Source: Pseudoduganella lurida (GTDB taxonomy: Bacteria; Pseudomonadota; Gammaproteobacteria; Burkholderiales; Burkholderiaceae_D). From it: DNA of 64,000 bases. Positions 1 through 8,371 of this stretch are shown piece after piece. The DNA is taken from contig NZ_VLLB01000007.1 in NCBI RefSeq assembly GCF_007830455.1, positions 1 through 64,000 of the forward strand, in the 5' to 3' direction. The position numbers and the translations under genes are program-made. The notes beneath the pieces are model-generated. The model ran no database searches, was not told the DNA's origin, and saw nothing but the letters and a program-made list of their open reading frames with translations. Each line of letters begins with the position of its first letter. Position 1 is the first letter of the stretch.

Positions 1-94
1 TGTCGCTATAGGCTGACCCTCGGGCTCTTCAGGCCCCCAGACCCATCAAGCTGACATGCTCGCAAACACAATTTACGCCATCTTCAAGATATAA

Positions 95-117
95 GACCCC
101 GACATGGACACGGGCTC
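95..117. repeat. partial copy of dispersed intergenic repeat
   Basis: The stretch GACCCCGACATGGACACGGG nearly matches the right half of the palindromic element at 4559-4601 (GACCCCGACACGGACACGGG there). It lies just downstream of the Lrp-type gene. It is probably a decayed member of the same repeat family. Confidence 0.5.
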
Positions 118-135
118 GGCCGTTCGCACTGACTG

Positions 136-594
136 CTACTTGATCGGCAGCTTGCTGGTGTTCTTCACCTCTTCCATCACCGCATAGGTGTGCGTTTCGC
201 GCACGCCTTTCTGCAGCAGCGTCTTGCCGAGGAATTCCCGGTAGGCGGCCATGTCCTTCACACGCGCCTTGACGAGGTAGTCGAAGCCGCCCGCCACCAT
301 ATGGCATTCGAGCACCTCGGGGATCAGTTGTACGCTATGCTTGAACGCATCGAAGACTTCCGGGGTCGTGCGGTCCAGCACCACCTCGATGAAGACCAGC
401 AGCGAGACATCCAGCAGCTGCGGATTGAGCTGGGCCGTGTAGCCCAGGATGTAGCCGGAATCGTGCAGCTTGCGCACCCGCTCGAGGCAGGCGGCGGGCG
501 ACAGGTTCACGCGGGCGGCCAGCTCCACGTTGCTGATGCGGCCATCGCTTTGCAGCTCCATCAGGATCTTCTTGCTGATCTTGTCCAGCATCAT
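136..594 (-). CDS. Lrp/AsnC-family transcriptional regulator, probable proline-utilisation activator
   Basis: The 152-aa protein has an N-terminal winged helix-turn-helix (LDKISKKILMELQSDGRIS, then the recognition segment NLSPAACLERVRKL) and a C-terminal RAM/AsnC ligand-binding domain (GGFDYLVKARVKDMAAYREF). Family members are effector-responsive regulators that form dimers and octamers. It is divergent from putA with about 240 bp between them, the usual arrangement for PutR/Lrp-like activators of proline catabolism, and the putA product here lacks its own DNA-binding domain. Start choice: GTG597, ATG594 and ATG591 lie in a row behind a GGGAG ribosome-binding site; ATG594 was taken. The family is certain; proline as effector is inferred from the neighbour. 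Confidence 0.9.
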   Translation of the reverse strand: MMLDKISKKILMELQSDGRISNVELAARVNLSPAACLERVRKLHDSGYILGYTAQLNPQLLDVSLLVFIEVVLDRTTPEVFDAFKHSVQLIPEVLECHMVAGGFDYLVKARVKDMAAYREFLGKTLLQKGVRETHTYAVMEEVKNTSKLPIK

Positions 595-837
595 CACTCC
601 CAGATCGATTTATTTTGCGCCGCCTCCAAGGGGAGGCGTCGATAATTAATTTTATTTGGTCAAATTCTCTCACCAAAAATGTTGTATTGCTAGCCCTATG
701 GATTACCAGAATTAATCCAGAAGAAAGACGCATACAATCGAATCATTGGCAACAGCCATATTGCACGCTCCGCAGCCCGTCGCTGCCGGGCGTGTTTTGT
801 TAGGTGTTGCGCCACAACCTTGATTAAAGATCATCCC
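595..837. promoter_or_regulatory. divergent lrp-putA control region
   Basis: AT-rich intergenic segment between two divergent genes. An interrupted inverted repeat TTTGGT (655-660) / ACCAAA (672-677) lies in the AT-rich middle and is a candidate Lrp-type operator. On the regulator side a GC hairpin, CGCCTCC (621-627) paired with GGAGGCG (632-638), would fall in its 5' leader. No convincing -35/-10 pair for putA was picked out by eye. Confidence 0.4.
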
Positions 838-3800
838 ATGAATGCCCCCGTTCCCTTCAGCACCCTGCAGGCGGAAATCCTGCGCGATCCGACCCCGTTG
901 CGCGCCGCCATCACCGCGGCCTATCGACGTGACGAACAGGAGGCCGTCCAGTGGCTGCTGTCCCAGGTGCGCGAACGTGGTGCCGAGACCACGCAGGCCG
1001 CCCAGGACCTGGCGCGCCGCCTGGTGACGGCCGTGCGCGAAAAGCGTACCCGGGCCTCCGGCGTGGATGCGCTGATGCACCAGTTCTCGCTGTCGTCGGA
1101 AGAAGGCGTGGCATTGATGTGCCTGGCCGAAGCGCTGCTGCGCATTCCCGACAAGGCCACGGCCGACCGCCTGATCGCCGACAAGATCAGCAAGGGCGAC
1201 TGGAAGCGCCACCTGGGCGAATCGCCGTCGCTGTTCGTCAATGCGGCCACGTGGGGGCTGCTCGTCACCGGCAAGCTGGTCACGACCTCCAGCGAGGAAA
1301 AGCTGGGTTCCGCACTGGGCCGGCTGATCGCCAAAGGCGGCGAGCCGCTGATCCGCAAGGGCGTGGACGTGGCGATGCGCATGCTGGGCAACCAGTTCGT
1401 GACGGGCCAGACGATCGACGAAGCCATCCGCAACGGCCGCGAGAACGAGGCGCGCGGCTACCGCTATTCGTACGACATGCTGGGCGAGGCAGCGCTGACG
1501 GCGCACGACGCGGCCAGCTACTACGCCTCGTATGAACAGGCGATCCACGCCATCGGCAAGGCCTCGAACGGCCGCGGCATCCGCAGCGGTCCGGGCATTT
1601 CCGTGAAGCTGTCGGCGCTGCACCCGCGCTACAGCCGTGCCCAGCGCGAGCGCGTGATGAACGAGCTGCTGCCACGCGTGCGGGCCCTCGTGCTGCTGGC
1701 CAAGCAGTACGACATCGGCCTGAACATCGATGCGGAAGAGGCCGACCGCCTGGAGCTGTCGCTGGACCTGATGGAAGCGCTGGCGCACGATCCGGCACTG
1801 GCCGGGTTTGCCGGCATCGGCTTCGTCGTGCAGGCCTACCAGAAGCGCTGCCCGTTCGTCATCGACTACCTGGCCGACCTGGCGCGCCGTACCGGCCGCC
1901 AGTTCATGGTGCGCCTGGTGAAGGGCGCCTACTGGGATGCCGAGATCAAGCGCGCCCAGGTGGACGGCATGCCCGGCTATCCCGTCTACACGCGCAAGGT
2001 GTACACGGACGTGTCCTATCTGGCCTGCGCGCAGCGCCTGCTGGCCGCGACGGACGTGATCTACCCGCAGTTCGCCACGCACAACGCGCAGACACTGGCC
2101 ACCATCTACACGTGGGCCCAGCGCGACGGCATCGACGACTACGAATTCCAGTGCCTGCACGGCATGGGCGAAACGCTGTACGACCAGGTGGTCGGCGCGC
2201 AGAACCTGGGCAAGGCCTGCCGCATCTACGCGCCGGTGGGCACCCATGAAACGCTGCTGGCCTACCTGGTGCGGCGGCTGCTGGAAAACGGCGCGAATTC
2301 CTCGTTCGTCAGCCAGATCGTCGACGAGAGCATTCCCGTCGACACGCTGGTGACCAATCCGCTCGATACGGCGCGCCGGCAGTGCGGCCTGCCGCATCCG
2401 GCCATCGCGCTGCCGCTGAACATGTTCGGCACCGCGCGCCGCAATTCGGCCGGCATCGACCTGTCGAACGAGGACGTGCTGCGCGAGGTTTCCGCGGCAC
2501 TGGCACAGCCGCGCACCTGGACCGCAGCACCGCTGCTGGCCGCCGCCGCCGAATCTGGCCAGTCCGCGCAGCCGGTCGTCAATCCGGCGCAGCAGGCCGA
2601 TACCGTTGGCCACGTCACGGAGGCGACGGCGGCCGATGTGGCCGGGGCGCTGGCCAGCGCCAGCACGTTTGCCGCGGACTGGGCAGCGGTCGCGCCGGCC
2701 GAGCGGGCCGCGGCCCTGGTGCGTGCGGCGGATCTGTACGAAGCGAACATGATGGAACTGCTGGCGCTGGCGATCCGCGAGGCCGGCAAGTCGCTGCCGA
2801 ACGCGATTGCCGAGGTGCGCGAAGCGGTCGATTTTCTGCGCTACTACGCCGAGCAGATCCGCAGCGGGGCGGGTGAAGCGCTGGGTCCCGTCACCTGCAT
2901 CAGCCCGTGGAACTTCCCGCTGGCGATCTTCACGGGACAGGTGGCAGCCGCGCTGGCGGCCGGCAACGTGGTGCTGGCGAAACCGGCCGAACAGACCCCG
3001 CTGATCGCGCACCGCGCCGTCGAATTGCTGCATCAGGCGGGCATTCCGCGCGCCGCGCTGCAGTACCTGCCGGGCCGGGGCGACGTCGTCGGTGCCGGCC
3101 TGTGCAATGACGCGCGTGTCAAGGGCGTGATCTTCACGGGCTCGACCGAAGTGGCACAGCTGATCAACCGCACGCTGGCGCGCCGCGCCGTGGCCGAGGG
3201 TCACGACATTCCCCTGATCGCCGAAACGGGCGGGCAGAACGCGATGATCGTCGATTCCTCGTCGCTGCCGGAGCAGGTGGTGCAGGATGCCATCGCCTCG
3301 GCCTTCGATAGCGCCGGCCAGCGCTGTTCCGCGCTGCGCGTGCTGTTCCTGCAGGAAGACATCGCCGACAAGACCATCGCGATGCTCAAGGGCGCGATGG
3401 GCGAGCTGAAGATCGGCAATCCGGACCGGCTGGTGACCGACATCGGTCCCGTCATCGACACGGAAGCACAGCAGAATCTGCTGTCGCACATCGAGCAGAC
3501 CAAGCGCACCTGCGTGGCGCACTTCTCGCTGGGCCTGCCCGCCGAAGCGGTGGGCACCTTCGTGCCGCCGACGGTGCTGGAGATCCGCTCGCTGGCCGAG
3601 CTGACGAAGGAAGTGTTCGGTCCCGTGATGCACGTGATCCGCTACCGCCGTTCCCAGCTGCCGGACGTGATCGACCAGATCAACGCCAGCGGCTTCGGCC
3701 TGACGCTGGGCATCCACTCGCGCATCGACGAGACGATCGACTACATCGTCGCCCGTGCCCATGTCGGCAACATCTACGTGAACCGCAATATCGTCGGCGC

Positions 3801-4470
3801 GGTGGTGGGCGTGCAACCGTTCGGCGGGGAAGGCAAATCCGGCACGGGGCCGAAGGCGGGCGGTCCGCTGTACCTGCACCGCCTGCAGCGCTCGGCGCCG
3901 GCGGTGGCCACCCATCCTCGGCTGGCGACCCCGGCGGTGGATGCGCTGGTCGTCTGGGCCAAAGGAAAAGGTTTTGCGAACGCTGCCACGCTCGCCCAGC
4001 AATATGCCCACACGACACCGCTGGGCACGGAAATCGTGCTGCCGGGCCCGACGGGTGAACGCAACACGCTGCGCCATGCGCCACGCGGCACGGTCGCCTG
4101 CTTTGCCAACAGCCAGGAAGTGCTCCTGAACCAGCTCGCTGCCGTGCTGGCAACCGGCAACCGCGCCATCGTCGTGGCCCATTCGAGCGCTCTGGTTCCG
4201 GCCGACCTGCCCGCCGCCGTGCGCGACCGCATGCAGGTCGTCGGCGACCTGGCAGCGCTGAAGGACGGCTTCCAGATCGCACTGGTGGAACCGGCACTGG
4301 CCGCCCAGCTGCGCGTACCGCTTGCCGAACGCGATGGTGCCATCGTCTCCCTGGTCGAAACGACGGCCGATGCCGCCATTCCCCTGTGGCGCCTGATCGC
4401 CGAGCGCGCCCTGTGCGTCAACACGACCGCCGCCGGCGGCAATGCCAGCCTGATGACGCTGGGCGCGTAA
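838..4470 (+). CDS. putA: bifunctional proline dehydrogenase / L-glutamate gamma-semialdehyde dehydrogenase PutA (type B, no DNA-binding domain)
   Basis: Oxidises proline to glutamate in two steps: FAD-dependent PRODH, then NAD-dependent aldehyde dehydrogenase. PRODH motifs include RLVKGAYWDAEIKRAQ near residue 360 and FATHNAQTLATI. The ALDH half has CISPWNFPLAIF near 687, FTGSTEVAQLI, and the catalytic cysteine in AGQRCSALR at about residue 830. About 200 residues follow the ALDH core, the extra C-terminal domain of type-B PutA proteins. The N-terminus starts directly with the helical arm and lacks the ribbon-helix-helix of trifunctional PutA, so it should not repress itself; the divergent Lrp-type regulator probably controls it. 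ATG838 was preferred over TTG820. Length is about 1210 aa. Confidence 0.97.
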   Translation: MNAPVPFSTLQAEILRDPTPLRAAITAAYRRDEQEAVQWLLSQVRERGAETTQAAQDLARRLVTAVREKRTRASGVDALMHQFSLSSEEGVALMCLAEALLRIPDKATADRLIADKISKGDWKRHLGESPSLFVNAATWGLLVTGKLVTTSSEEKLGSALGRLIAKGGEPLIRKGVDVAMRMLGNQFVTGQTIDEAIRNGRENEARGYRYSYDMLGEAALTAHDAASYYASYEQAIHAIGKASNGRGIRSGPGISVKLSALHPRYSRAQRERVMNELLPRVRALVLLAKQYDIGLNIDAEEADRLELSLDLMEALAHDPALAGFAGIGFVVQAYQKRCPFVIDYLADLARRTGRQFMVRLVKGAYWDAEIKRAQVDGMPGYPVYTRKVYTDVSYLACAQRLLAATDVIYPQFATHNAQTLATIYTWAQRDGIDDYEFQCLHGMGETLYDQVVGAQNLGKACRIYAPVGTHETLLAYLVRRLLENGANSSFVSQIVDESIPVDTLVTNPLDTARRQCGLPHPAIALPLNMFGTARRNSAGIDLSNEDVLREVSAALAQPRTWTAAPLLAAAAESGQSAQPVVNPAQQADTVGHVTEATAADVAGALASASTFAADWAAVAPAERAAALVRAADLYEANMMELLALAIREAGKSLPNAIAEVREAVDFLRYYAEQIRSGAGEALGPVTCISPWNFPLAIFTGQVAAALAAGNVVLAKPAEQTPLIAHRAVELLHQAGIPRAALQYLPGRGDVVGAGLCNDARVKGVIFTGSTEVAQLINRTLARRAVAEGHDIPLIAETGGQNAMIVDSSSLPEQVVQDAIASAFDSAGQRCSALRVLFLQEDIADKTIAMLKGAMGELKIGNPDRLVTDIGPVIDTEAQQNLLSHIEQTKRTCVAHFSLGLPAEAVGTFVPPTVLEIRSLAELTKEVFGPVMHVIRYRRSQLPDVIDQINASGFGLTLGIHSRIDETIDYIVARAHVGNIYVNRNIVGAVVGVQPFGGEGKSGTGPKAGGPLYLHRLQRSAPAVATHPRLATPAVDALVVWAKGKGFANAATLAQQYAHTTPLGTEIVLPGPTGERNTLRHAPRGTVACFANSQEVLLNQLAAVLATGNRAIVVAHSSALVPADLPAAVRDRMQVVGDLAALKDGFQIALVEPALAAQLRVPLAERDGAIVSLVETTADAAIPLWRLIAERALCVNTTAAGGNASLMTLGA

Positions 4471-4508
4471 AGCCATTCGAGCCCGACTCCGGGCTCTCCC
4501 TACCTCCG

Positions 4509-4550
4509 AAGGCCTCCAGCAGCGCTTTAAACGCCCCTGGAGGCCTTTTT
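4509..4550 (+). terminator. rho-independent terminator of putA
   Basis: AAGGCCTCCAG pairs with CTGGAGGCCTT around an 18-nt loop and ends in a T-run, 39 bp after the putA stop. The A-rich 5' side makes it potentially bidirectional. Confidence 0.8.
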
Positions 4551-4558
4551 ACGGCCCA

Positions 4559-4601
4559 GCCCGTGTCCACCATGGGGTCTGACCCCGACACGGACACGGG
4601 C
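4559..4601. repeat. palindromic intergenic repeat (GGGGTCTGACCCC type)
   Basis: Outer arms CCCGTGTCC and GGACACGGG enclose the inner palindrome GGGGTCTGACCCC, giving a nested hairpin between the converging putA and nucleosidase genes. Related sequence occurs at 95-117, and GTGTC/GACAC termini recur in elements near 14.6, 49.1-49.4 and 63.0 kb. Likely a REP-type element. Confidence 0.7.
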
Positions 4602-4605
4602 CCGT

Positions 4606-5349
4606 CTATAGCGTCCAGCTCCGGCAGAAGTTTTCAATGATGCCGAACGCGTAGCGCGAGGCCACCGTGCGCACGAATTCCACGAAGTCGACGGCAGCCG
4701 ATTCATCCGCATTGTCCGAAATCGTGCGGATCACGGCGAAGGGTATGCCGAGCTCGAAACACACCTGGGCCACGGCGGCGCCTTCCATCTCCACCGCCAG
4801 CAGGCCCGGCAAGGCACTTTTCAGGGCCGCCAGGCGCTTTCCATCGTGAACGAAGAGGTCGCCACTGCCGATGAGGCCGCGATGCAGCCTGGGGCCGCTC
4901 GTGGCTTCGAGGAACTTTCCGGCTGCCGCGGCGAGGCGATCGCTCAAGGCCAGGTCGCTGGGCAGGTGCGACAGGCCCGTCAGCGGCACCTCGAAGCGCG
5001 GAAACAGGGGTGACGCATCCATGTCGTGCTGGACGAGCGAATCGGCAATCACGACATCGCCCACCTGCACGTCCGGATCGGCACTGCCGGCAACGCCGGT
5101 AAAGACGATGTGGGTAACTCCGAACTTTTCCACAAGCGTAGCGGCCGTCATGCCGGCAGCCACCTTGCCGATCCGGGACAGCACGGCGACCGACTCGATT
5201 CCCCACAGGCTGCCTGCGGTGTATTCCCGCATGCCGTGTACCAGCCTGGACGGGTTTTCCATTGCATCGATCAGACCGCTTTGTTCTTCTGCGAGAGCGG
5301 ACATGATGCCAAGGCGAATGTCTGCCTGCGGTTTTGCGGTGTTTTGCAT
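4606..5349 (-). CDS. mtnN: 5'-methylthioadenosine / S-adenosylhomocysteine nucleosidase
   Basis: The 247-aa protein is of the PNP/UDP phosphorylase fold, MTAN branch. It hydrolyses MTA and SAH to adenine plus the thioribose sugar, recycling the by-product of polyamine synthesis and of methylation. Visible motifs: LGIMSALAEEQSGL with the base-contacting Glu pair near 21-22, HIVFTGVAGSADPDVQVGD, VEMEGAAVAQVCFE (ribose-binding Met-Glu), and the catalytic Asp in TISDNAD. It is convergent with putA and faces away from the DnaA-box region, whose first copy starts 16 bp upstream of its start codon. It would serve the aminopropyltransferase encoded at 33.6 kb, although the two are not linked. Confidence 0.93.
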   Translation of the reverse strand: MQNTAKPQADIRLGIMSALAEEQSGLIDAMENPSRLVHGMREYTAGSLWGIESVAVLSRIGKVAAGMTAATLVEKFGVTHIVFTGVAGSADPDVQVGDVVIADSLVQHDMDASPLFPRFEVPLTGLSHLPSDLALSDRLAAAAGKFLEATSGPRLHRGLIGSGDLFVHDGKRLAALKSALPGLLAVEMEGAAVAQVCFELGIPFAVIRTISDNADESAAVDFVEFVRTVASRYAFGIIENFCRSWTL

Positions 5350-5364
5350 GGTTACGGTGTTGTT

Positions 5365-5592
5365 GGTTTACAAGGATAAGAATAAATATAAAACCTGGTA
5401 GTAGATAGTAAACCGGCCGTTTACTGTGGATAACCCTGTTAACATCCACAAAATCAGCTGTTTACGCCTCCTTGAATCAGCTGGAAAAGCATTGTATCCA
5501 GCCCGGACGACTTCTGGACAAAAACTGCGGCCGTGAACCTTCACGTGGTTTACGCACATCCGCACCTGTGGATATGCAGCGGCTTATCCACA
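5365..5592. repeat. DnaA-box module, copy A
   Basis: Starts with GGTTTACAAGGATAAG (5365-5380). It contains boxes TGTGGATAA (5425), TTACGCACA (5550), TGTGGATAT (5567) and TTATCCACA (5584), plus AATCAGCTGTTTACG near 5452 and GGACAAAAA near 5516. Each element recurs in copy B in the same order and orientation at a near-constant offset of 686-688 bp. TGTGGAT (5425-5431) also forms an inverted repeat with ATCCACA (5444-5450). Confidence 0.75.
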
Positions 5593-6052
5593 TCCCTTTC
5601 TGAAAACCACTCCTTTGCTTGCCAAAGCAGCAAGCAGAAGCATTCGCACGCCGAAAACGCCCCTGGCTGATCCAGCTCAGCACGTACGAAGCGGCAGGGA
5701 ACGCTTCCGGACTGTCCGGATCGAATCCTTGCTGCGTGTGCAATGACGTCGGACAAGCGGCAATCTTCTGGAAAAGCGTCTGCAGGCTTTCGATGCATCG
5801 ACCGTTTGGAGCCGAAAGACCATTTTTTTAAAACTGCGAGTTCAAGAACTGGCAACTTTCCACGAGCGCTCGGGCAGGGGAGGTTCGCGAGGAGGACGAC
5901 AACGCTTGCGGATCACATCGTCAGGCAGAGGTGTTCACGGAAAGACCGCTTTGCAACGACGTTGCCTAGTTCTGCAAACGAATTTCTTGCTGACGCTTTT
6001 TTCGATAGTTCGTGAAGATGGCGTCCCGAAGTGCGAGCGCGAAAGTGCCATC

Positions 6053-6279
6053 GGTTTACAAGAATAAGTCTGTATACAAGCTAGTAGTGGTTGTTAACAG
6101 TTCCGGTTTTCTGTGGATAACTGCCTCAACTGCAATAGAATCAGCCGTTTACGTTCCGTACAACCACGCGCGTAAACCTTGTATGGCCGCGGAACGGTTT
6201 TTGGACAAAAATGGCGTTCTGCACAGCCGAACGGTTTACGCACAAACGATGCCTGTGGATATCCATAAGGTTATGCACA
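6053..6279. repeat. DnaA-box module, copy B
   Basis: Starts with GGTTTACAAGAATAAG (6053-6068). It contains boxes TGTGGATAA (6112), TTACGCACA (6236), TGTGGATAT (6254) and TTATGCACA (6271), plus AATCAGCCGTTTACG and GGACAAAAA. Box-to-box spacings are 124, 18 and 17 bp, against 125, 17 and 17 in copy A. Between motifs the two copies have diverged, so the boxes and their spacing look selected. The copy ends 25 bp before the start codon of the next gene. Confidence 0.75.
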
Positions 6280-6304
6280 GCCTGATTCTTGTCTAGGAGA
6301 TACC

Positions 6305-7336
6305 ATGGAGTTGCGGTCCCTGTTCGTTCATCCCATCATCCAGGGCCCGATGGCCGGTGGGTGTACCACCCCGGCGCTGGTCGCTGCCGTGTCCAACGCG
6401 GGCGCCCTGGGCTCGTTCGCCATGTCGCTGCTGGGGCCGGAAAAAATCCGCCAGCAGGTCGCGGAAACCAGGCGATTGACCGATAAACCCTTCATCCTGA
6501 ACCTGTTCATCCAGGACGATCCCCGGCCCAGCCGCGAGGAAGTGGCCACGGCGGTCGAACTGCTGAAACCGGTCTGGTCGTCGCTGGGCTGGTCCGAGCT
6601 GGCGCTGCCCTTCCGCTGGTGCGAAGACTTCGCGGCGCAGTTCGAGGTGCTACTGGACGTCAAACCCGCGGCGGCCAGCTTCACGTTCGGGATTCTTTCG
6701 GCCGACCAGGTCGGGCAATTGCATGCTGCCGGCATCCTGGTGATCGGGACTGTCACCACTGTCGAGGAAGCCCTGGCCTGGCAACGGATCGGTGCCGATG
6801 CGGTGATCGCTTCCGGCATCGAGTCCGGCGGCCATCGCGGCACTTTCATCGGCGACCAGCGCGATGCCACGCTGGGGACGATCGACCTGTTGAAGGCAGT
6901 CGTGGCCGAAGTGTCGATTCCCGTCATCTCGGCCGGCAATGTCATGACGGGCGCCGACATCCGTGAGCGGCTGGCGCTGGGCGCCATTGCCGTCCAGATG
7001 GGTACCGCATTCCTCGTCACCGAGGAATCAGGCATCCATCCCGCCTACAAGCATCGGCTGCTCATCGCCGGCAATGCGCCCACACGGCTCACGCGTGCCT
7101 TTTCCGGACGCTATGCGCGCGGTCTGGTGAACCGCTTCATGAACCAGATGGAAGGCGTGGAAGAACTGGTGCCGCCCTATCCCGTGCAGAATGCGCTTAC
7201 CGGGCCGATCCGTTTCGAAGCGGCGAAACGGGGCGATACCGAGTTGATGTCCCTGTGGTGCGGTACCGGCGTCGGGCGCACCCGGCGCATGTCGGCAGCG
7301 CGGCTCGTTGCCACTTTGGTCGACGAACTCGGTTAA
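6305..7336 (+). CDS. nitronate monooxygenase-family FMN oxidoreductase
   Basis: A 343-aa TIM-barrel flavoprotein of the nitronate monooxygenase / 2-nitropropane dioxygenase family. Seen: VHPIIQGPMAGGCTTPALVAAVSNAGALGSF at the N-terminus (read here in segments), the FMN-phosphate region SGIESGGHRGTF near 175-187, and PVISAGNVMTGADIRERLALGAIAVQMGTAFL near 215-245. The family oxidises alkyl nitronates such as propionate-3-nitronate; the true substrate here is unknown. It has a TAGGAGA ribosome-binding site and ATG6305, directly after the DnaA-box region, whose boxes could therefore also affect its transcription. Confidence 0.85.
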   Translation: MELRSLFVHPIIQGPMAGGCTTPALVAAVSNAGALGSFAMSLLGPEKIRQQVAETRRLTDKPFILNLFIQDDPRPSREEVATAVELLKPVWSSLGWSELALPFRWCEDFAAQFEVLLDVKPAAASFTFGILSADQVGQLHAAGILVIGTVTTVEEALAWQRIGADAVIASGIESGGHRGTFIGDQRDATLGTIDLLKAVVAEVSIPVISAGNVMTGADIRERLALGAIAVQMGTAFLVTEESGIHPAYKHRLLIAGNAPTRLTRAFSGRYARGLVNRFMNQMEGVEELVPPYPVQNALTGPIRFEAAKRGDTELMSLWCGTGVGRTRRMSAARLVATLVDELG

Positions 7337-7597
7337 AAATAATAGGTAACTGCACAATGCAATTTAGGCGATATTCATCGATTTAAAAAGCAGAAGAAGT
7401 CACTAGCAAAAAATAAGCGACAGATAACGCATATTCGGTTACCAGCAGCTAGTTATAAAGATGTGGTAGTTATACGGTATTGAGCGGGAAAATCGTTCTC
7501 GGTAAGATCGACCGAATTTGCAGCGGCCGAGGCAGCGGTGCTTTCGAGGCAGCCCATTGCGGCAGGTAGACATTCTTATAAAGACCTGGGAGACGCG
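7337..7597 (+). promoter_or_regulatory. AT-rich leader before the ABC transporter operon
   Basis: A 261-bp gap that is noticeably AT-rich up to about 7500. It should hold the promoter of the livG-livM operon; a TATAAA-like -10 lies at about 7577. No clear terminator for the upstream gene and no riboswitch fold was recognised. Confidence 0.3.
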
Positions 7598-8371
7598 ATG
7601 TCCAACTTCATCCTGGAAACAAGGGAGTTGACCAAGGAGTTCAAGGGGTTCACGGCGGTCAACAAGGTGAACCTGAACGTCCGGCAGGGGCATATTCATG
7701 CCCTGATCGGCCCGAACGGCGCGGGCAAGACGACCTGTTTCAACCTGCTCACGAAGTTCCTCGCGCCGACCGCCGGCGCGATCGTTTTCAACGGCAAGGA
7801 CATTACCGACGCCCATCCGGCCCGCATCGCCCGGATGGGCGTGATCCGCTCGTTCCAGATCTCGGCGGTGTTCCCCCATCTCACCGTGCTGCAGAACGTG
7901 CGCATCGGCCTGCAGCGCCAGCTGGGCACCACCTTTCACTTCTGGCGCAGCGAACGCACGCTCGACCAGTTGAACGGGCGTGCCATGGCCCTGCTGGCCG
8001 AGGTCGACCTGGAAAGTTTTGCCGACACGATCACGGCGGACATGCCCTACGGCCGCAAGCGGGCACTGGAAATCGCCACCACGCTGGCGATGGAGCCTGA
8101 ACTGATGCTGCTGGACGAGCCCACGCAAGGCATGGGCCATGAAGACGTGCACCGCGTCACCGAGCTGATCAAGAAGGTGTCGGCCGGCCGCACGATCCTG
8201 ATGGTCGAACACAATATGAGCGTCGTCTCCGGCATCTGCGACCGGATCTCCGTGCTGCAGCGGGGCGCGATGCTGGCCGAAGGCAGCTATGCCGAGGTCT
8301 CCACCAATCCACAGGTGATGGAGGCTTACATGGGCAGCGAGGCGGCCGAGCTGGCGGGAGCGCACGGATGA
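7598..8371 (+). CDS. livG: branched-chain amino acid-type ABC transporter, ATP-binding protein (LivG-like)
   Basis: A 257-aa ABC ATPase with Walker A GPNGAGKTT (near 38-46), signature-region MPYGRKRALEIATTLAMEP, and Walker B LMLLDEPTQGMG. It contains the loop typical of LivG/BraF subunits (ITDAHPARIARMGVIRSFQ). First gene of a five-gene transporter operon. The reading frame is open upstream to 7538, but ATG7598 follows a GGGAG ribosome-binding site and matches the usual N-terminus, so it was chosen. The stop overlaps the start of the next gene (ATGA). Cargo cannot be read from sequence; the neighbouring 3HB-oligomer hydrolase suggests a small carboxylate is possible. Confidence 0.9.
   Translation: MSNFILETRELTKEFKGFTAVNKVNLNVRQGHIHALIGPNGAGKTTCFNLLTKFLAPTAGAIVFNGKDITDAHPARIARMGVIRSFQISAVFPHLTVLQNVRIGLQRQLGTTFHFWRSERTLDQLNGRAMALLAEVDLESFADTITADMPYGRKRALEIATTLAMEPELMLLDEPTQGMGHEDVHRVTELIKKVSAGRTILMVEHNMSVVSGICDRISVLQRGAMLAEGSYAEVSTNPQVMEAYMGSEAAELAGAHG

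Larger units (their letters stand above)
5350..6304. other. 955-bp non-coding region with duplicated DnaA-box module; candidate replication origin or DnaA-binding locus
   Basis: No convincing gene was found here. The flanks hold two colinear copies (separate entries) of a roughly 230-bp module with DnaA boxes. Exact TTATNCACA-type boxes are at 5425-5433, 5584-5592, 6112-6120 and 6271-6279. One-mismatch boxes are at 5550-5558, 5567-5575, 6236-6244 and 6254-6262. Copy A has an AT-rich stretch (5375-5400), a TAGTAGATAGTA run (5399-5410) and a short GC block just before the first box, resembling unwinding-region architecture. Three parS sites lie 9 kb downstream, next to mnmG and parAB, genes that are origin-proximal in many bacteria. 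dnaA is not in the window, so oriC identity is inference. The 460-bp spacer (5593-6052) shows nothing recognisable. Confidence 0.5.

Noticed and set aside
712-4476. Very long open frame antisense to putA (over 1200 codons)
   Set aside because: It mirrors putA codon structure in GC-rich DNA, is rich in Arg/Gly/His with no domain, and the putA product is beyond doubt.
5477-6296. Several 60-100-codon frames inside the DnaA-box region
   Set aside because: They overlap on both strands, have no family resemblance or ribosome-binding sites, and some run through the conserved DnaA boxes.
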